From: Nonlabens xylanidelens
Lineage (GTDB): Bacteria > Bacteroidota > Bacteroidia > Flavobacteriales > Flavobacteriaceae
Assembly (NCBI RefSeq): GCF_002934445.1
Contig: NZ_PTJE01000007.1
Coordinates: 62,001 to 126,000 of the forward strand
DNA length: 64,000 nt
Reading direction: 5' to 3'
A program made the translations under genes and the position numbers. Below the pieces are notes generated by a model. The model was given only the letters and a program-made list of their open reading frames with translations. It did no database searches and was not told the origin of the DNA. The first letter of the stretch is position 1; every line of letters begins with the position of its first letter. Shown one piece after another: positions 17,268 to 26,063 of this stretch.

Positions 17268-18710
17268 TTAAGGTGCAGCGTGAGGCGATTTTGGGCGTTT
17301 TTTAAACTTTGAGAACAGCTTCTTAAAGCTGAATTCATTACTAAAGATACCCTGGTCTGTCGTTGCTCTGTAGGTAAGGTAGATACCTATAGGGAATAGA
17401 ATAAATGTACTCAACCATGCACCTAACCATGCAGGAAATGCGCCCTCAGTAGCTGCTTTTTCTGCAAAAATACCAATGAAATGATAGGTTAAAAAGAATA
17501 AGGTAGCGACTACTAGTGGCAGTCCCATACCACCTTTTCTTATAATTGCACCTAGTGGAGCACCTATAAAAAACAGTATAATACAGGCTACACCTAACAC
17601 GTATTTCTTGTGAATTTCTATTTCATGTTTTGCAAGTCTAGATTTCTCACCTTTAATTTGATCTTCTCTATTTTGAACTGCTGCTTTCTGGCTGCGCACT
17701 TTACTCATCGCGACATCTAGTGCTCTACGCTGGTCAAATATTTTAAGGCTGGCAAGCAAATCTTTAGGGTTTTCTCTAATGGTATCTAACGCAGCAGTAC
17801 GATCCATAGTACTGGGTGCCCACGTTCTATGCTGGTTACTTCTATATATTTTATAGTTATTAGTAAGTGCAAGAGAGAAAGTGTCGATACGATTATACAG
17901 CTCATTAATTTTAAGCATTCTATGATTATCAGTCACTGACTCATCATCTATATCGACTTGATTTAATTTAGATACATCTATGTTTAGAGCATATTCTTTA
18001 AATTCTGTTTTTACAAATGGAGACGTTTTCGCTTTTTTAGGCTCTGTTATAAAAAGGTCTTCATAATAATTTCCATCTTCTAGAACCAGTTGAATGATAT
18101 TAGATTTTAAAGAACTTTTTAACTCACCGCTTTTACTTTTGATAACGGTATAATTACCGTTTTTCCTTGGATTTTTTTTATGGATAATCACGTCGGTTAA
18201 AAACTCACCGTTTTCTCCGGACTTTTCTCCCACTTTAATATTTATATCACCTAATTGATTAAATGTTCCCTGACCTATAGCCATGGCAGGTTTCATTTTT
18301 GCAATATTACCTCGCAGATTTCTCTGTTTAAAATATCCCCATGGAATGACAGAATTAGCAAATAAGAAAGAAGTAATTCCTATACCTAGAATAACAAAGG
18401 TTAGGGAGCGCATAGCTCGTTGCAGTGAAATCCCGTTAGATTTCATAGCGGCAAATTCATAATTCTCTGCCATTTTACCAAAAACCAATATGGCTGCCAA
18501 TAGCACACTTAAAGGTAGAGCGATAGGCACCGCAACAGGAGTAGAGTAGTATAAAAATTTTGCAATAGTTAATACATCGAGATCTTTACCAGCCAGCTCT
18601 TTGATATATAACCATATAGCTTGCAGGATAAGAATAAACATTAACACAATAAAGACGCTTAAAAACGTCTTTATGTATTGGCTTAATATGTATCGATCTA
18701 ATATCTTCAA
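17268..18710 (-). CDS. LptF/LptG-family permease (YjgP/YjgQ)
   Basis: The 480-residue inner-membrane protein has three N-terminal helices (about 12-35, 55-75, 100-120). A long periplasmic region (about 140-360) includes a coiled coil near 330-360, and three C-terminal helices lie at about 365-450. This is the LptF/G layout. Such permeases form the membrane part of the ABC machine that extracts lipopolysaccharide from the inner membrane. The start lies 1 nt past the lolA stop, so the two are translationally linked; both serve outer-membrane biogenesis. The periplasmic part is longer than in E. coli LptF/G, as often in Bacteroidota. F versus G cannot be decided. Confidence 0.88.
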   Translation of the reverse strand: MKILDRYILSQYIKTFLSVFIVLMFILILQAIWLYIKELAGKDLDVLTIAKFLYYSTPVAVPIALPLSVLLAAILVFGKMAENYEFAAMKSNGISLQRAMRSLTFVILGIGITSFLFANSVIPWGYFKQRNLRGNIAKMKPAMAIGQGTFNQLGDINIKVGEKSGENGEFLTDVIIHKKNPRKNGNYTVIKSKSGELKSSLKSNIIQLVLEDGNYYEDLFITEPKKAKTSPFVKTEFKEYALNIDVSKLNQVDIDDESVTDNHRMLKINELYNRIDTFSLALTNNYKIYRSNQHRTWAPSTMDRTAALDTIRENPKDLLASLKIFDQRRALDVAMSKVRSQKAAVQNREDQIKGEKSRLAKHEIEIHKKYVLGVACIILFFIGAPLGAIIRKGGMGLPLVVATLFFLTYHFIGIFAEKAATEGAFPAWLGAWLSTFILFPIGIYLTYRATTDQGIFSNEFSFKKLFSKFKKRPKSPHAAP

Positions 18711-18711
18711 T

Positions 18712-19356
18712 TTAGTTCATCTCTTGAATCAACCAGTTTTTGTACTGATTTTTATCAAAGGTAAAAGAATTCTTAGGTAAAGGTTCATTAGTCTTTAAAG
18801 ACTTTAATGTAAATGTAGCTACTGTTCCAGAGTTTTCTGTAATAATGACTTTGTAAATATGCTTTGTGTTTGCATCTATACCTAGTAAAACATTTTTATA
18901 TTCAGAGTTAGATTTTATAGGAGTAAGTCTTATGAATTGAATTTTTCTACCACCTTCATTTTGTACGATATCCCATTTTTTAGAATAACCTTTTTCATAA
19001 AAAGTTAAGATATTAGATGGTGTGATCATTTGGTCACCATCATTACTTACTTTAGAAATTGTCACTTCTTCATCTTCAGAGTTTACCGCATATTGTTTTG
19101 CACCGTCAAATATGTAAGTAGTACCTAGAAAATTCACATTGTACTTTTCTCCTTCTAGCTTTGCATCACCTTGCACATCCATGTCTGTGCTCGTTTTAGG
19201 GTTTTTAAAATTGCCTTTATAGGTAAATGCTACATTTTTGTAAGACTTGAATTTTTGGGCTACTTCACTTAATAATTTATCTGCCTTAGCATCTTGTGCT
19301 GTAACCGCTTGCGCGAAAGCAAAAATCATAAAAACAGAAAGGAAATAATTTTTCAT
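18712..19356 (-). CDS. lolA: LolA-like outer-membrane lipoprotein carrier
   Basis: The 214-residue protein has a signal peptide (MKNYFLSVFMIFAFAQAVTAQ) cleaved after A-Q. The mature domain is the LolA/LolB half-barrel: A-D-K-L-L-S-E-V-A-Q-K-F-K-S-Y-K-N, V-Q-G-D-A-K-L-E-G-E-K-Y-N and W-D-I-V near the middle. It shuttles lipoproteins through the periplasm to the outer membrane. It lies between ftsK (9 nt) and the LptF/G permease (1 nt), an arrangement common in Bacteroidota. The end of the hydrophobic core of its signal peptide is encoded by a degenerate copy of the dispersed palindrome (19306-19321). Confidence 0.85.
   Translation of the reverse strand: MKNYFLSVFMIFAFAQAVTAQDAKADKLLSEVAQKFKSYKNVAFTYKGNFKNPKTSTDMDVQGDAKLEGEKYNVNFLGTTYIFDGAKQYAVNSEDEEVTISKVSNDGDQMITPSNILTFYEKGYSKKWDIVQNEGGRKIQFIRLTPIKSNSEYKNVLLGIDANTKHIYKVIITENSGTVATFTLKSLKTNEPLPKNSFTFDKNQYKNWLIQEMN
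19306..19321. repeat. Dispersed palindrome, degenerate copy in the lolA signal peptide
   Basis: CGCTTGCGCGAAAGCA differs at two positions from the consensus. It reads AFAQA on the minus strand. Confidence 0.55.
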
Positions 19357-19365
19357 TGTACTTAT

Positions 19366-21822
19366 TTATTTGTTTTGTTCTTCATTTAAAAATACTTCTA
19401 GAGACGTGAGATCTGGGATTAAAACCTGTCTAGCTTTACTACCTTCAAATCCACCGACTATACCAGCAGCTTCTAATTGGTCTATAATTCTACCAGCACG
19501 ATTGTAACCTAGTTTCAATTTACGTTGTAATAAAGAGGCACTACCTTGTTGGGCAATAACTATTATTTCTGCTGCGTCTCTAAACTTAGCATCTCTCTCA
19601 TCAATATTATTATCAATACTCGTGCCACCATCTTCACCTACATATTCAGGTAAAATATGCGCATCAGGATATGCTTTTTGATTACCTATAAAATCGGTAA
19701 TTTTTTCTACTTCTGGTGTGTCAACAAATGCACATTGTATACGTATCAATTCGTTTCCAGCGGTGTAAAGCATGTCTCCACGACCTATCAATTGGTCTGC
19801 ACCACCGCTATCTAGAATAGTGCGAGAATCGACTTTTTGCATCACTCTAAAAGAGATACGTGCTGGGAAGTTAGCCTTAATCATACCTGTAATCACGTTT
19901 ACAGATGGACGTTGCGTTGCGATAATTAAGTGAATACCTATCGCACGAGCTAGTTGTGCAAGTCTCGCAATAGGGGTTTCTACCTCTTTACCAGCCGTCA
20001 TGATTAAATCGGCAAATTCATCTACTACCAGAACTATATAAGGTAGAAATTTATGACCATTTGCAGGATTTAACTTTCTAGCTTTAAACTTTGCATTATA
20101 CTCCTTTAAGTTACGGCACATGGCATCCTTAAGAATGTCATAACGTTGATCCATCTCTATACAAAGGCTATTCAGGGTATTGATTACCTTAGAGTTGTCT
20201 GTGATAATAGCCTCTTCACTATCAGGTAACTTAGCTAGATAATGACGTTCTATTTTGTTAAATAAAGTAAGCTCTACCTTTTTAGGATCTACGAGTACAA
20301 ATTTAACCTCGGCAGGGTGTTTTGAATAGAGTAGTGAAGTAAGAATAGCATTTAGTCCTACTGACTTACCTTGTCCTGTTGCACCGGCCATAAGTAGGTG
20401 AGGCATTTTTGCAAGATCTACTACAAAGGTCTCGTTAGAAATAGTTTTACCAAATGCGATAGGTAATTCCATCTCGGCATTTTGAAATTTAGGAGACGCA
20501 ACCACAGATCTCATCGATACTATAGATGGATTCTGGTTAGGGACTTCAATACCTATAGTTCCTTTTCCTGGAATAGGAGCGATAATACGTATACCTAATG
20601 CGGCAAGAGATAGCGCAATATCATCTTCTAGATTCTTAATTTTTGAAATACGTATTCCTGCCTCAGGTACTATTTCATATAGAGTAACCGTAGGACCTAC
20701 CGTGGCACTTATTTTTGCAATACCTATTTTATAATTCTTAAGAGTTTCTACAATACGGTCTTTGTTGGCTTGTAACTCTTCTTCATTAATAGTTATCGTT
20801 TTACCTTTAGTATAATCTTTTAAAAGATCTAGTGGTGGAAACTGGAAGTTGCTTAACTCTAGAGTAGGATCAAACTCTCCAAAATCTTCTACTAATTTAT
20901 TAGCTTTATTATCGATTACCTCTTCCTCATCTAGCGTTTGCTCGATTTCCATTCCTATGTCATTCTCATCTTTAGGAGCAACAACTTTTTTAAGAACAGG
21001 TTCTGGAACAGTTTCTTCTTCTGGTACCGTAACTTGCATAGCATCGTCCGACAGCTCTACAGTATTTTTAGGCTCTTCTGTCGCTGTTGCTGGGGCAGTG
21101 GTTTGATCTATGTCCGGAGCAGGATTACCTTCTACAGTAGCTTTTTCCCAATCGCTTTCTTCGTCTGTAGTCTCTATGTTTTCAAAACCTTCCTTAACCT
21201 CTGTAGCTTTTTTAGAGAAATAAGCAGTTATCAACTCTGGTGTCAGTTTAAGTCTCAATACTACATAGACTATCGCTATAAAGAACATGACAAGTATAGC
21301 GCCTAATAAGCCTAAATAGTCTTGTAAGAAATCATTTAATTCATAACCTACCTTACCACCTAATAATGCATTTGTATTGTGAAAAAATCCTAAAAAGATA
21401 GATAGCCAGAGCATTAATAATAATCCCCAGAACCATAGATTTGAAATTCGCTTTCGCGAAAGCGAGAACACTTTATCACCAGTTGCAAATAAAAATATTC
21501 CAGAGATCATGGTTAGAACCGAAATGGAAAAAGCAGGGATACCAAATCCTTTATAAACAAAGGTGTGTCCTAGCCATGCACCTAACTGGCTTATCCAGTT
21601 CTTAGTTTCTGTACTACGGCTGCCTAATTCTACCAGTACACTTTGATCTTGTGCGCCAGTGAATAGATAAGATATAAAAGAAAAAAGCAGTAATAAACCG
21701 ACTACTATTAGTGCGCTCCCTACGATTACCTCTTGTAATCTATTGAGCTTTAAATTAGGTAGCTGGAATGGTTTACTGGCCTTTGCAGTAGTTTTCTTAG
21801 ATGTTGTTTTTTTACGCGCCAT
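19366..21822 (-). CDS. ftsK: DNA translocase FtsK/SpoIIIE
   Basis: The 818-residue protein has an N-terminal basic tail and four membrane helices (about 30-190). An acidic, Pro/Thr/Glu-rich linker (~210-330) is followed by the RecA-type motor with Walker A G-A-T-G-Q-G-K-S (~477-484) and Walker B I-V-L-V-V-D-E-F-A-D. The C-terminal winged-helix gamma domain (~745-810: A-E-I-I-V-I-A-Q-Q-G-S-A-S) reads polar DNA motifs in known FtsK. It pumps chromosome ends through the closing septum and activates dimer resolution. An exact palindrome copy (21449-21464) lies in the membrane part and encodes LSRK in a cytosolic loop. It is followed by lolA and probably cotranscribed with it. Confidence 0.95.
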   Translation of the reverse strand: MARKKTTSKKTTAKASKPFQLPNLKLNRLQEVIVGSALIVVGLLLLFSFISYLFTGAQDQSVLVELGSRSTETKNWISQLGAWLGHTFVYKGFGIPAFSISVLTMISGIFLFATGDKVFSLSRKRISNLWFWGLLLMLWLSIFLGFFHNTNALLGGKVGYELNDFLQDYLGLLGAILVMFFIAIVYVVLRLKLTPELITAYFSKKATEVKEGFENIETTDEESDWEKATVEGNPAPDIDQTTAPATATEEPKNTVELSDDAMQVTVPEEETVPEPVLKKVVAPKDENDIGMEIEQTLDEEEVIDNKANKLVEDFGEFDPTLELSNFQFPPLDLLKDYTKGKTITINEEELQANKDRIVETLKNYKIGIAKISATVGPTVTLYEIVPEAGIRISKIKNLEDDIALSLAALGIRIIAPIPGKGTIGIEVPNQNPSIVSMRSVVASPKFQNAEMELPIAFGKTISNETFVVDLAKMPHLLMAGATGQGKSVGLNAILTSLLYSKHPAEVKFVLVDPKKVELTLFNKIERHYLAKLPDSEEAIITDNSKVINTLNSLCIEMDQRYDILKDAMCRNLKEYNAKFKARKLNPANGHKFLPYIVLVVDEFADLIMTAGKEVETPIARLAQLARAIGIHLIIATQRPSVNVITGMIKANFPARISFRVMQKVDSRTILDSGGADQLIGRGDMLYTAGNELIRIQCAFVDTPEVEKITDFIGNQKAYPDAHILPEYVGEDGGTSIDNNIDERDAKFRDAAEIIVIAQQGSASLLQRKLKLGYNRAGRIIDQLEAAGIVGGFEGSKARQVLIPDLTSLEVFLNEEQNK
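21449..21464. repeat. Dispersed palindrome, exact copy inside ftsK
   Basis: CGCTTTCGCGAAAGCG in the loop between membrane helices of FtsK. Read on the minus strand it gives SLSRKR. Confidence 0.95.
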
Positions 21823-21922
21823 GTATGATAGTGAACGAGCAAAAATAAGAATATTGCACGGTAATAGTAGAACACATTTAACTTGATTGTTAACAGTTGT
21901 GTTTTATGCCGTAAAACAGCTA

Positions 21923-22300
21923 TTAATTAAACAGCGCAAGGATATAAGGAATATAAATAATACCGCCCACAATACTAGATGCGATGGCAGTAATTACCAC
22001 GGCACCAGCGGCTATATCTTTAATGTGACCTATTTTCTCATGAAAATCTGGATGAATAAAGTCGGCAATAGCCTCTGCAGTGGTGTTCATACCTTCTAGT
22101 CCCATAATAAGTCCTATGCACAAGGTTTGAGCAATCCACTCGGTTGCAGTAATGTTAAAATAAAAGCCGGCAATAGTCATAATAATGGCTATTGCGGCTT
22201 GTACTTGTATGCTGGCTTCTGTTTTGATAAGGATGATGGCGCCTTTAAGGGCATATCCCATCGCTTTACATCTACCAATAATAAATTTTGATGCACTCAA
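21923..22300 (-). CDS. dgkA: DgkA-family lipid kinase (diacylglycerol/undecaprenol kinase)
   Basis: The 125-residue membrane protein has three helices and the family core E-G-M-N-T-T-A-E-A-I-A-D-F followed by K-I-G-H-I-K-D-I-A-A-G-A-V. This core is the active site that binds ATP and magnesium. The Gram-positive-type relatives phosphorylate undecaprenol, while the E. coli type acts on diacylglycerol. The sequence pattern here (N-T-A-E, H-I-K-D) fits either. The start codon abuts the tpx stop, and ftsK follows after 100 bp. Confidence 0.85.
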   Translation of the reverse strand: MSASKFIIGRCKAMGYALKGAIILIKTEASIQVQAAIAIIMTIAGFYFNITATEWIAQTLCIGLIMGLEGMNTTAEAIADFIHPDFHEKIGHIKDIAAGAVVITAIASSIVGGIIYIPYILALFN

Positions 22301-22801
22301 TTATAATAACGTTTTAAGTGCAGCAAGATAGTTAGGTTCGTCTGCAATTTCAGGAACTTGTTCATTATAAATTACTTTTCCTTCTTCATTAAGAACAACT
22401 ACTGCTCTAGAATGAAAACCAGCAAGTGGTCCAGAAATCATAGTAAGTCCATAGTCGTTACCAAATGCACCGTCTAGCACATCGCTTAAATTCTCTACAT
22501 TCTCTAGTCCTTCATCACTTGCAAAACGCTTTTGTGCAAAAGGAGTATCTCTAGAAATACATAAAACCGCAGTATTATCTAGCTCTGTAGCTCTTTTATT
22601 GAAATTTTTTACAGATGTTGCACAAACGTCTGTATCTATACTAGGGAAAATGTTAAGTACAACTCGTTTTCCTTTATAATCATTTAAAGAAGCCTCAGAT
22701 AGGTCTGCTTTTTTAAGTTTAAAATCTGGTGCTTGTGATCCTACTGCTGGTAGTGAACCGCTTGTAGATATCTCGTTACCTCCTATAGTAATAGTTGCCA
22801 T
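22301..22801 (-). CDS. tpx: Thiol peroxidase (Tpx-type peroxiredoxin)
   Basis: The 166-residue protein has the atypical 2-Cys peroxiredoxin motif F-P-S-I-D-T-D-V-C-A-T-S-V (peroxidatic Cys near residue 60). The resolving Cys lies in V-L-C-I-S-R-D-T-P-F-A-Q (near 94), and the conserved Arg is present. It reduces hydrogen peroxide and alkyl peroxides with thioredoxin. The length is that of the family. It lies near oxyR, separated by a cytochrome c gene, which makes OxyR control plausible. It is directly followed by dgkA without a gap. Confidence 0.94.
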   Translation of the reverse strand: MATITIGGNEISTSGSLPAVGSQAPDFKLKKADLSEASLNDYKGKRVVLNIFPSIDTDVCATSVKNFNKRATELDNTAVLCISRDTPFAQKRFASDEGLENVENLSDVLDGAFGNDYGLTMISGPLAGFHSRAVVVLNEEGKVIYNEQVPEIADEPNYLAALKTLL

Positions 22802-22867
22802 GTGTTTTATTTAGTTATTAAGACGATAAAGTTACAATTTACCTATCGATGCTGTATGAATGTCTTG

Positions 22868-23320
22868 TTAATTCTTAGAGGATTCTATATAATCTAGAAT
22901 AGCGTCTATATCTTCTTTAGTTAGATTAGGAAAAGAATTCATATTAGCCTGATTGTATTCATTATATAAAGCAACCGCTTGTGTATCTCCGGATTTTATG
23001 AGTGCAGCGCTATTATTGATCCATTTGTAAAGCCATTCTTTTTCATAACGATCTGTGACACCGTATAATACTGGTCCTACGGCTTTTTTAAAAAGTTTAT
23101 GACATGCTGCACAATTGGTTTTAAAAAGCGACTTGCCTTTTTTTTGTTGTTCAGTTAAAGCTATTTTAGGTACTGTATCTATGATCTGTTCTGGTGATTC
23201 TTGCTTGTAATATGTAGATTCTTCACCAGAGATAATAAATGCCGTGCTAAAAATCACAACGATCATGGCGAGTACGAGTGCACAAATGGTACCTAGGGTT
23301 CTTGATAATTCTTTAAACAT
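22868..23320 (-). CDS. Membrane-anchored class I cytochrome c
   Basis: The 150-residue protein has an N-terminal hydrophobic helix (about 10-32) that can act as an uncleaved anchor. A cytochrome c domain with heme motif C-A-A-C-H (~70-74) follows, with the likely axial Met in N-M-N-S-F-P-N-L. The C-terminal helix reads T-K-E-D-I-D-A-I-L-D-Y-I. It is expected to carry electrons in the periplasm. It is divergent from oxyR with an exact palindrome copy 37 bp upstream of its start codon. Its partner is not shown by the neighbours. Confidence 0.88.
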   Translation of the reverse strand: MFKELSRTLGTICALVLAMIVVIFSTAFIISGEESTYYKQESPEQIIDTVPKIALTEQQKKGKSLFKTNCAACHKLFKKAVGPVLYGVTDRYEKEWLYKWINNSAALIKSGDTQAVALYNEYNQANMNSFPNLTKEDIDAILDYIESSKN

Positions 23321-23357
23321 AGTTGTTTGAATTTAAGAAGGTTATTGTTGTTGGTCT

Positions 23358-23373
23358 CGCTTTCGCGAAAGCG
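23358..23373. repeat. Dispersed palindrome, exact copy
   Basis: CGCTTTCGCGAAAGCG in the divergent region between cytochrome c and oxyR. Confidence 0.95.
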
Positions 23374-23464
23374 GAATACAATCCATCATAAAGATAATCC
23401 CCAAAGCTCATTTAACTAAATAAAATAGATTGATATCGTAATAGATTTATCAAATGACATTACT

Positions 23465-23472
23465 TATTTTTG
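23465..23472 (+). promoter_or_regulatory. Bacteroidota -7 box (TATTTTTG) for oxyR
   Basis: TATTTTTG ends 15 nt before the ATG at 23488. This excludes an in-frame TTG at 23470, which lies within the box. Confidence 0.6.
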
Positions 23473-23487
23473 TTTAAAATATCTATC

Positions 23488-24426
23488 ATGACGATTACCC
23501 AGTTAAAATATGTTCTTGCTGTTGCTCAATATCAAAATTTCACCAAAGCGGCAGATAAGGTTTTTGTAACACAGCCTACATTAAGTATGCAAATACAGAA
23601 GCTAGAAGATGAGCTAGATGTTCAAATATTTGATAGAAGTAAAAAACCTATCGAGCTTACAGAAACTGGTAAGAAGATCGTTAACCAGGCGCGTAATATA
23701 GTTAATGAAAGTGACCGTATTCAAGACATAGTAGATCAAGAAAAAGGTTTTATAGGTGGCGAGTTTAAAATAGGAGTGATACCTACGGTAATGCCTACGT
23801 TATTACCTATGTTTCTAGCTAATTTTGTAAATAAATATCCTAAGGTAAAACTGCGCATAGAAGAACTTACTACAGAGAGTATTATAGATAGCCTACTTGA
23901 TGGAAGTATCGATGCTGCAATAGCTGCTACTCCTTTAAAAAATGACTTTATTAAAGAAAGAGTTCTATATTATGAGCCTTTTGTAGCTTATGATCCTAGA
24001 TTATCTGGTAAGCCTAAAACAAAAATTAAGGTAGATGAGATTAATGTAGATGACTTGCTTCTATTAGAAGACGGGCACTGTTTTAAGGATAGTATTCTTA
24101 ATTTATGTCGTAATTCTAGAGATACAGATGGAGAGCGTTTTATGTTAGAGAGTGGTAGTTTTGAAACCTTAATAAAACTAGCTGACGAAGGTCTAGGAAT
24201 GACTTTATTACCTTATTTAAACACGATGGATTTACCAGAGCATAAAAAGGAGAATCTTAGATTTTTTGAAGATCCTTCTCCTGCTCGTGAGGTAAGTCTT
24301 ATTTTTCATAAAAGCGAGTTGAAAATGCAAATTATAGAAGCGTTACAAAATGTAATAACCGGAGTTATTAAAGGTGCTATTGCTTTTCAAAACGTGCAAA
24401 TAGTCAGTCCTATATCAGGTAAATAA
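23488..24426 (+). CDS. oxyR: OxyR-type LysR regulator (hydrogen peroxide sensor)
   Basis: The 312-residue protein has an N-terminal LysR helix-turn-helix (MTITQLKYVLAVAQYQNFTKAADK...). Its substrate-binding-like sensor domain has the two redox Cys with OxyR spacing: E-D-G-H-C-F-K-D-S-I-L-N-L-C (nine residues apart, ~200 and ~209). In OxyR these form a disulfide on peroxide exposure and switch on antioxidant genes. The neighbours tpx and cytochrome c fit a redox regulon. The start was set by the family N-terminus and the promoter box upstream. A long bidirectional terminator follows. Confidence 0.92.
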   Translation: MTITQLKYVLAVAQYQNFTKAADKVFVTQPTLSMQIQKLEDELDVQIFDRSKKPIELTETGKKIVNQARNIVNESDRIQDIVDQEKGFIGGEFKIGVIPTVMPTLLPMFLANFVNKYPKVKLRIEELTTESIIDSLLDGSIDAAIAATPLKNDFIKERVLYYEPFVAYDPRLSGKPKTKIKVDEINVDDLLLLEDGHCFKDSILNLCRNSRDTDGERFMLESGSFETLIKLADEGLGMTLLPYLNTMDLPEHKKENLRFFEDPSPAREVSLIFHKSELKMQIIEALQNVITGVIKGAIAFQNVQIVSPISGK

Positions 24427-24444
24427 ATCTTATTATTGAATAAA

Positions 24445-24490
24445 AAAAAGGCTAGTTACTTCATGTTTAAATGAAGTAACTAGCCTTTTT
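24445..24490. terminator. Strong bidirectional terminator between oxyR and the convergent small gene
   Basis: A perfect 20-bp stem (24445-24464 with 24471-24490) has a 6-nt loop and A/T-runs at both ends. It can stop transcription from either side. Confidence 0.93.
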
Positions 24491-24510
24491 AAGTTTTAAT
24501 AAATAGGCGT

Positions 24511-24708
24511 TTATTCCTTTGATATCAGTACACAAGTTTGCAAGTCTGGATTTTGTAATACAAGCTGTTTTATCCAGATTTCAAGTTCTACTATTTCAAA
24601 AGGTAATAGACGATCAACTGCTTTTTGTAATTCCTTGCAAAATAGGGTTGGGTTAAAACTTACTTTCTCGAGTATTGTTTTGGTATACTCAAACATAGCT
24701 CTAGCCAT
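24511..24708 (-). CDS. Small conserved cytosolic protein, function unknown
   Basis: The protein is 65 residues from ATG 24708 (MARAMFEYTKTILEKVSF). Three further codons upstream (MKI) are possible. It is helical, without membrane segment or signal, and has one or two Cys near F-C-K-E-L and L-Q-T-C-V-L. From memory, closely similar short proteins (M-F-x-Y-T-K-T-x-L-x-K-V-S-F-D) are widespread in Flavobacteriia as stand-alone genes, but no function is known to me. The 200 bp upstream of it are AT-rich and hold only promoter-like sequence. Confidence 0.7.
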   Translation of the reverse strand: MARAMFEYTKTILEKVSFNPTLFCKELQKAVDRLLPFEIVELEIWIKQLVLQNPDLQTCVLISKE

Positions 24709-24920
24709 AATTTTCAAGATTTTTAGTTAAAGTAGTTTTGTTGAATAGGGGTGTTTTTTATTGTAGTTAAAGATACGTTCTAATACTATTATGCTGTGAA
24801 TAGTAAATGTTAAATTTGTTTAAAATTTTAAACTAAAGGTTAACATAAGTATCAACGCTTTAACTGCTCTAATTAGAAACAATAGGTTATAAATGTTAAA
24901 ATAGTAGTGTTAATTCACTC

Positions 24921-26063
24921 TTAATGCCTTGTAATTACGGCAACACTTATAATACATAAAACCGCAAAAAAGAAGGTAGAAAGCGCTACTTTCTTCAACT
25001 CAGGATCGAGTAGAGCTGGAGACTCTGTTCTTTTTACTTTAAATAAATGTATGAATAATGGGATGAAGGCTAGGAGTGGTAAGAAAGCGATGAGAGTTAT
25101 CCCAAATTCTGGATTGTAATTTGTGATCGAGAACCAGTTATATTCAATCTGATTAGCATTTTTACCGATTAAACTGTTTATTCTATTAGTTTCGTGTAAT
25201 TGATATTTCAAATAAACTTGAAAAAAATAGGTGTTTGTAGTTGCAAAAACCGCACATAAAAAAGCAATAATTAGAAATCCATAATGAACCAACTTAGCCT
25301 TAGCAAGTCCCATCTTCACCACAATTGTATTTTTTCCAGCTTTCTTATCGCTCTCTATATCTCTCATGTTATTGAGATTAAGAACAGCAACACTTAGCAG
25401 CCCCACTGTGATAGAAGGGAAAATCATTTCCCAGTCTAGACTCTTAGTAATTAGAAAATAAATACCCATAACACTAACAGGGCCGAAAAATATAAAAACA
25501 AACACATCACCTAGACCTCGATAACCATAAGCGTTATCGCCTACGGTATATTTAATCGCTGCCCAAATAGCTGCAATACCTAAAACTAAAAAGAATAGAG
25601 AGATTAATAATTTTTCAACCCCTAAACTTACATATATAAGGAGTATGGCACTTATTAAAGTAAGAACAGCTGTTATTATCATAGCGTTTTTCATCTCTTT
25701 AGGAGAAATGATACCGCTTTGAATCGCACGCATAGGACCTATTCTATCTTCATTATCAGTTCCTTTAACGCCATCGCCATAATCGTTAGCAAAATTAGAA
25801 AGGACTTGGAAACCTAAAGTGGTTATTAAAGCAAGTATCGGAATGTAAAAATTGAAATTAAAGTTGTATTCAAAAACATTTGCTAAACTTGATATACCGG
25901 AGTTTTCATTAGATGAATTTTTAAGCCATTTACCCATAGCTTTTAAATATGATAAGTTCAAATAAGCAAAAGCACTACCTACAAGAATCCCACTTATGCT
26001 CAAAGGCAAAGTTCTCAATCTCGCAGCACTTATCCAGGCTTTTAATTTACTTGTTTCAGCCAT
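24921..26063 (-). CDS. menA: 1,4-dihydroxy-2-naphthoate polyprenyltransferase
   Basis: The 380-residue inner-membrane UbiA-family enzyme has both Asp-rich motifs: N-F-A-N-D-Y-G-D-G-V-K-G-T-D-N (~88-102) and N-M-R-D-I-E-S-D-K-K-A-G-K (~232-244). About eight membrane helices are visible. It joins the prenyl chain to dihydroxynaphthoate, giving demethylmenaquinone. It is about 70 residues longer than typical MenA because of loops near 35-60 and 285-320. Its start overlaps the holA stop by 1 nt, so the two are cotranscribed. Four other menaquinone genes are scattered through the window. Confidence 0.93.
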   Translation of the reverse strand: MAETSKLKAWISAARLRTLPLSISGILVGSAFAYLNLSYLKAMGKWLKNSSNENSGISSLANVFEYNFNFNFYIPILALITTLGFQVLSNFANDYGDGVKGTDNEDRIGPMRAIQSGIISPKEMKNAMIITAVLTLISAILLIYVSLGVEKLLISLFFLVLGIAAIWAAIKYTVGDNAYGYRGLGDVFVFIFFGPVSVMGIYFLITKSLDWEMIFPSITVGLLSVAVLNLNNMRDIESDKKAGKNTIVVKMGLAKAKLVHYGFLIIAFLCAVFATTNTYFFQVYLKYQLHETNRINSLIGKNANQIEYNWFSITNYNPEFGITLIAFLPLLAFIPLFIHLFKVKRTESPALLDPELKKVALSTFFFAVLCIISVAVITRH

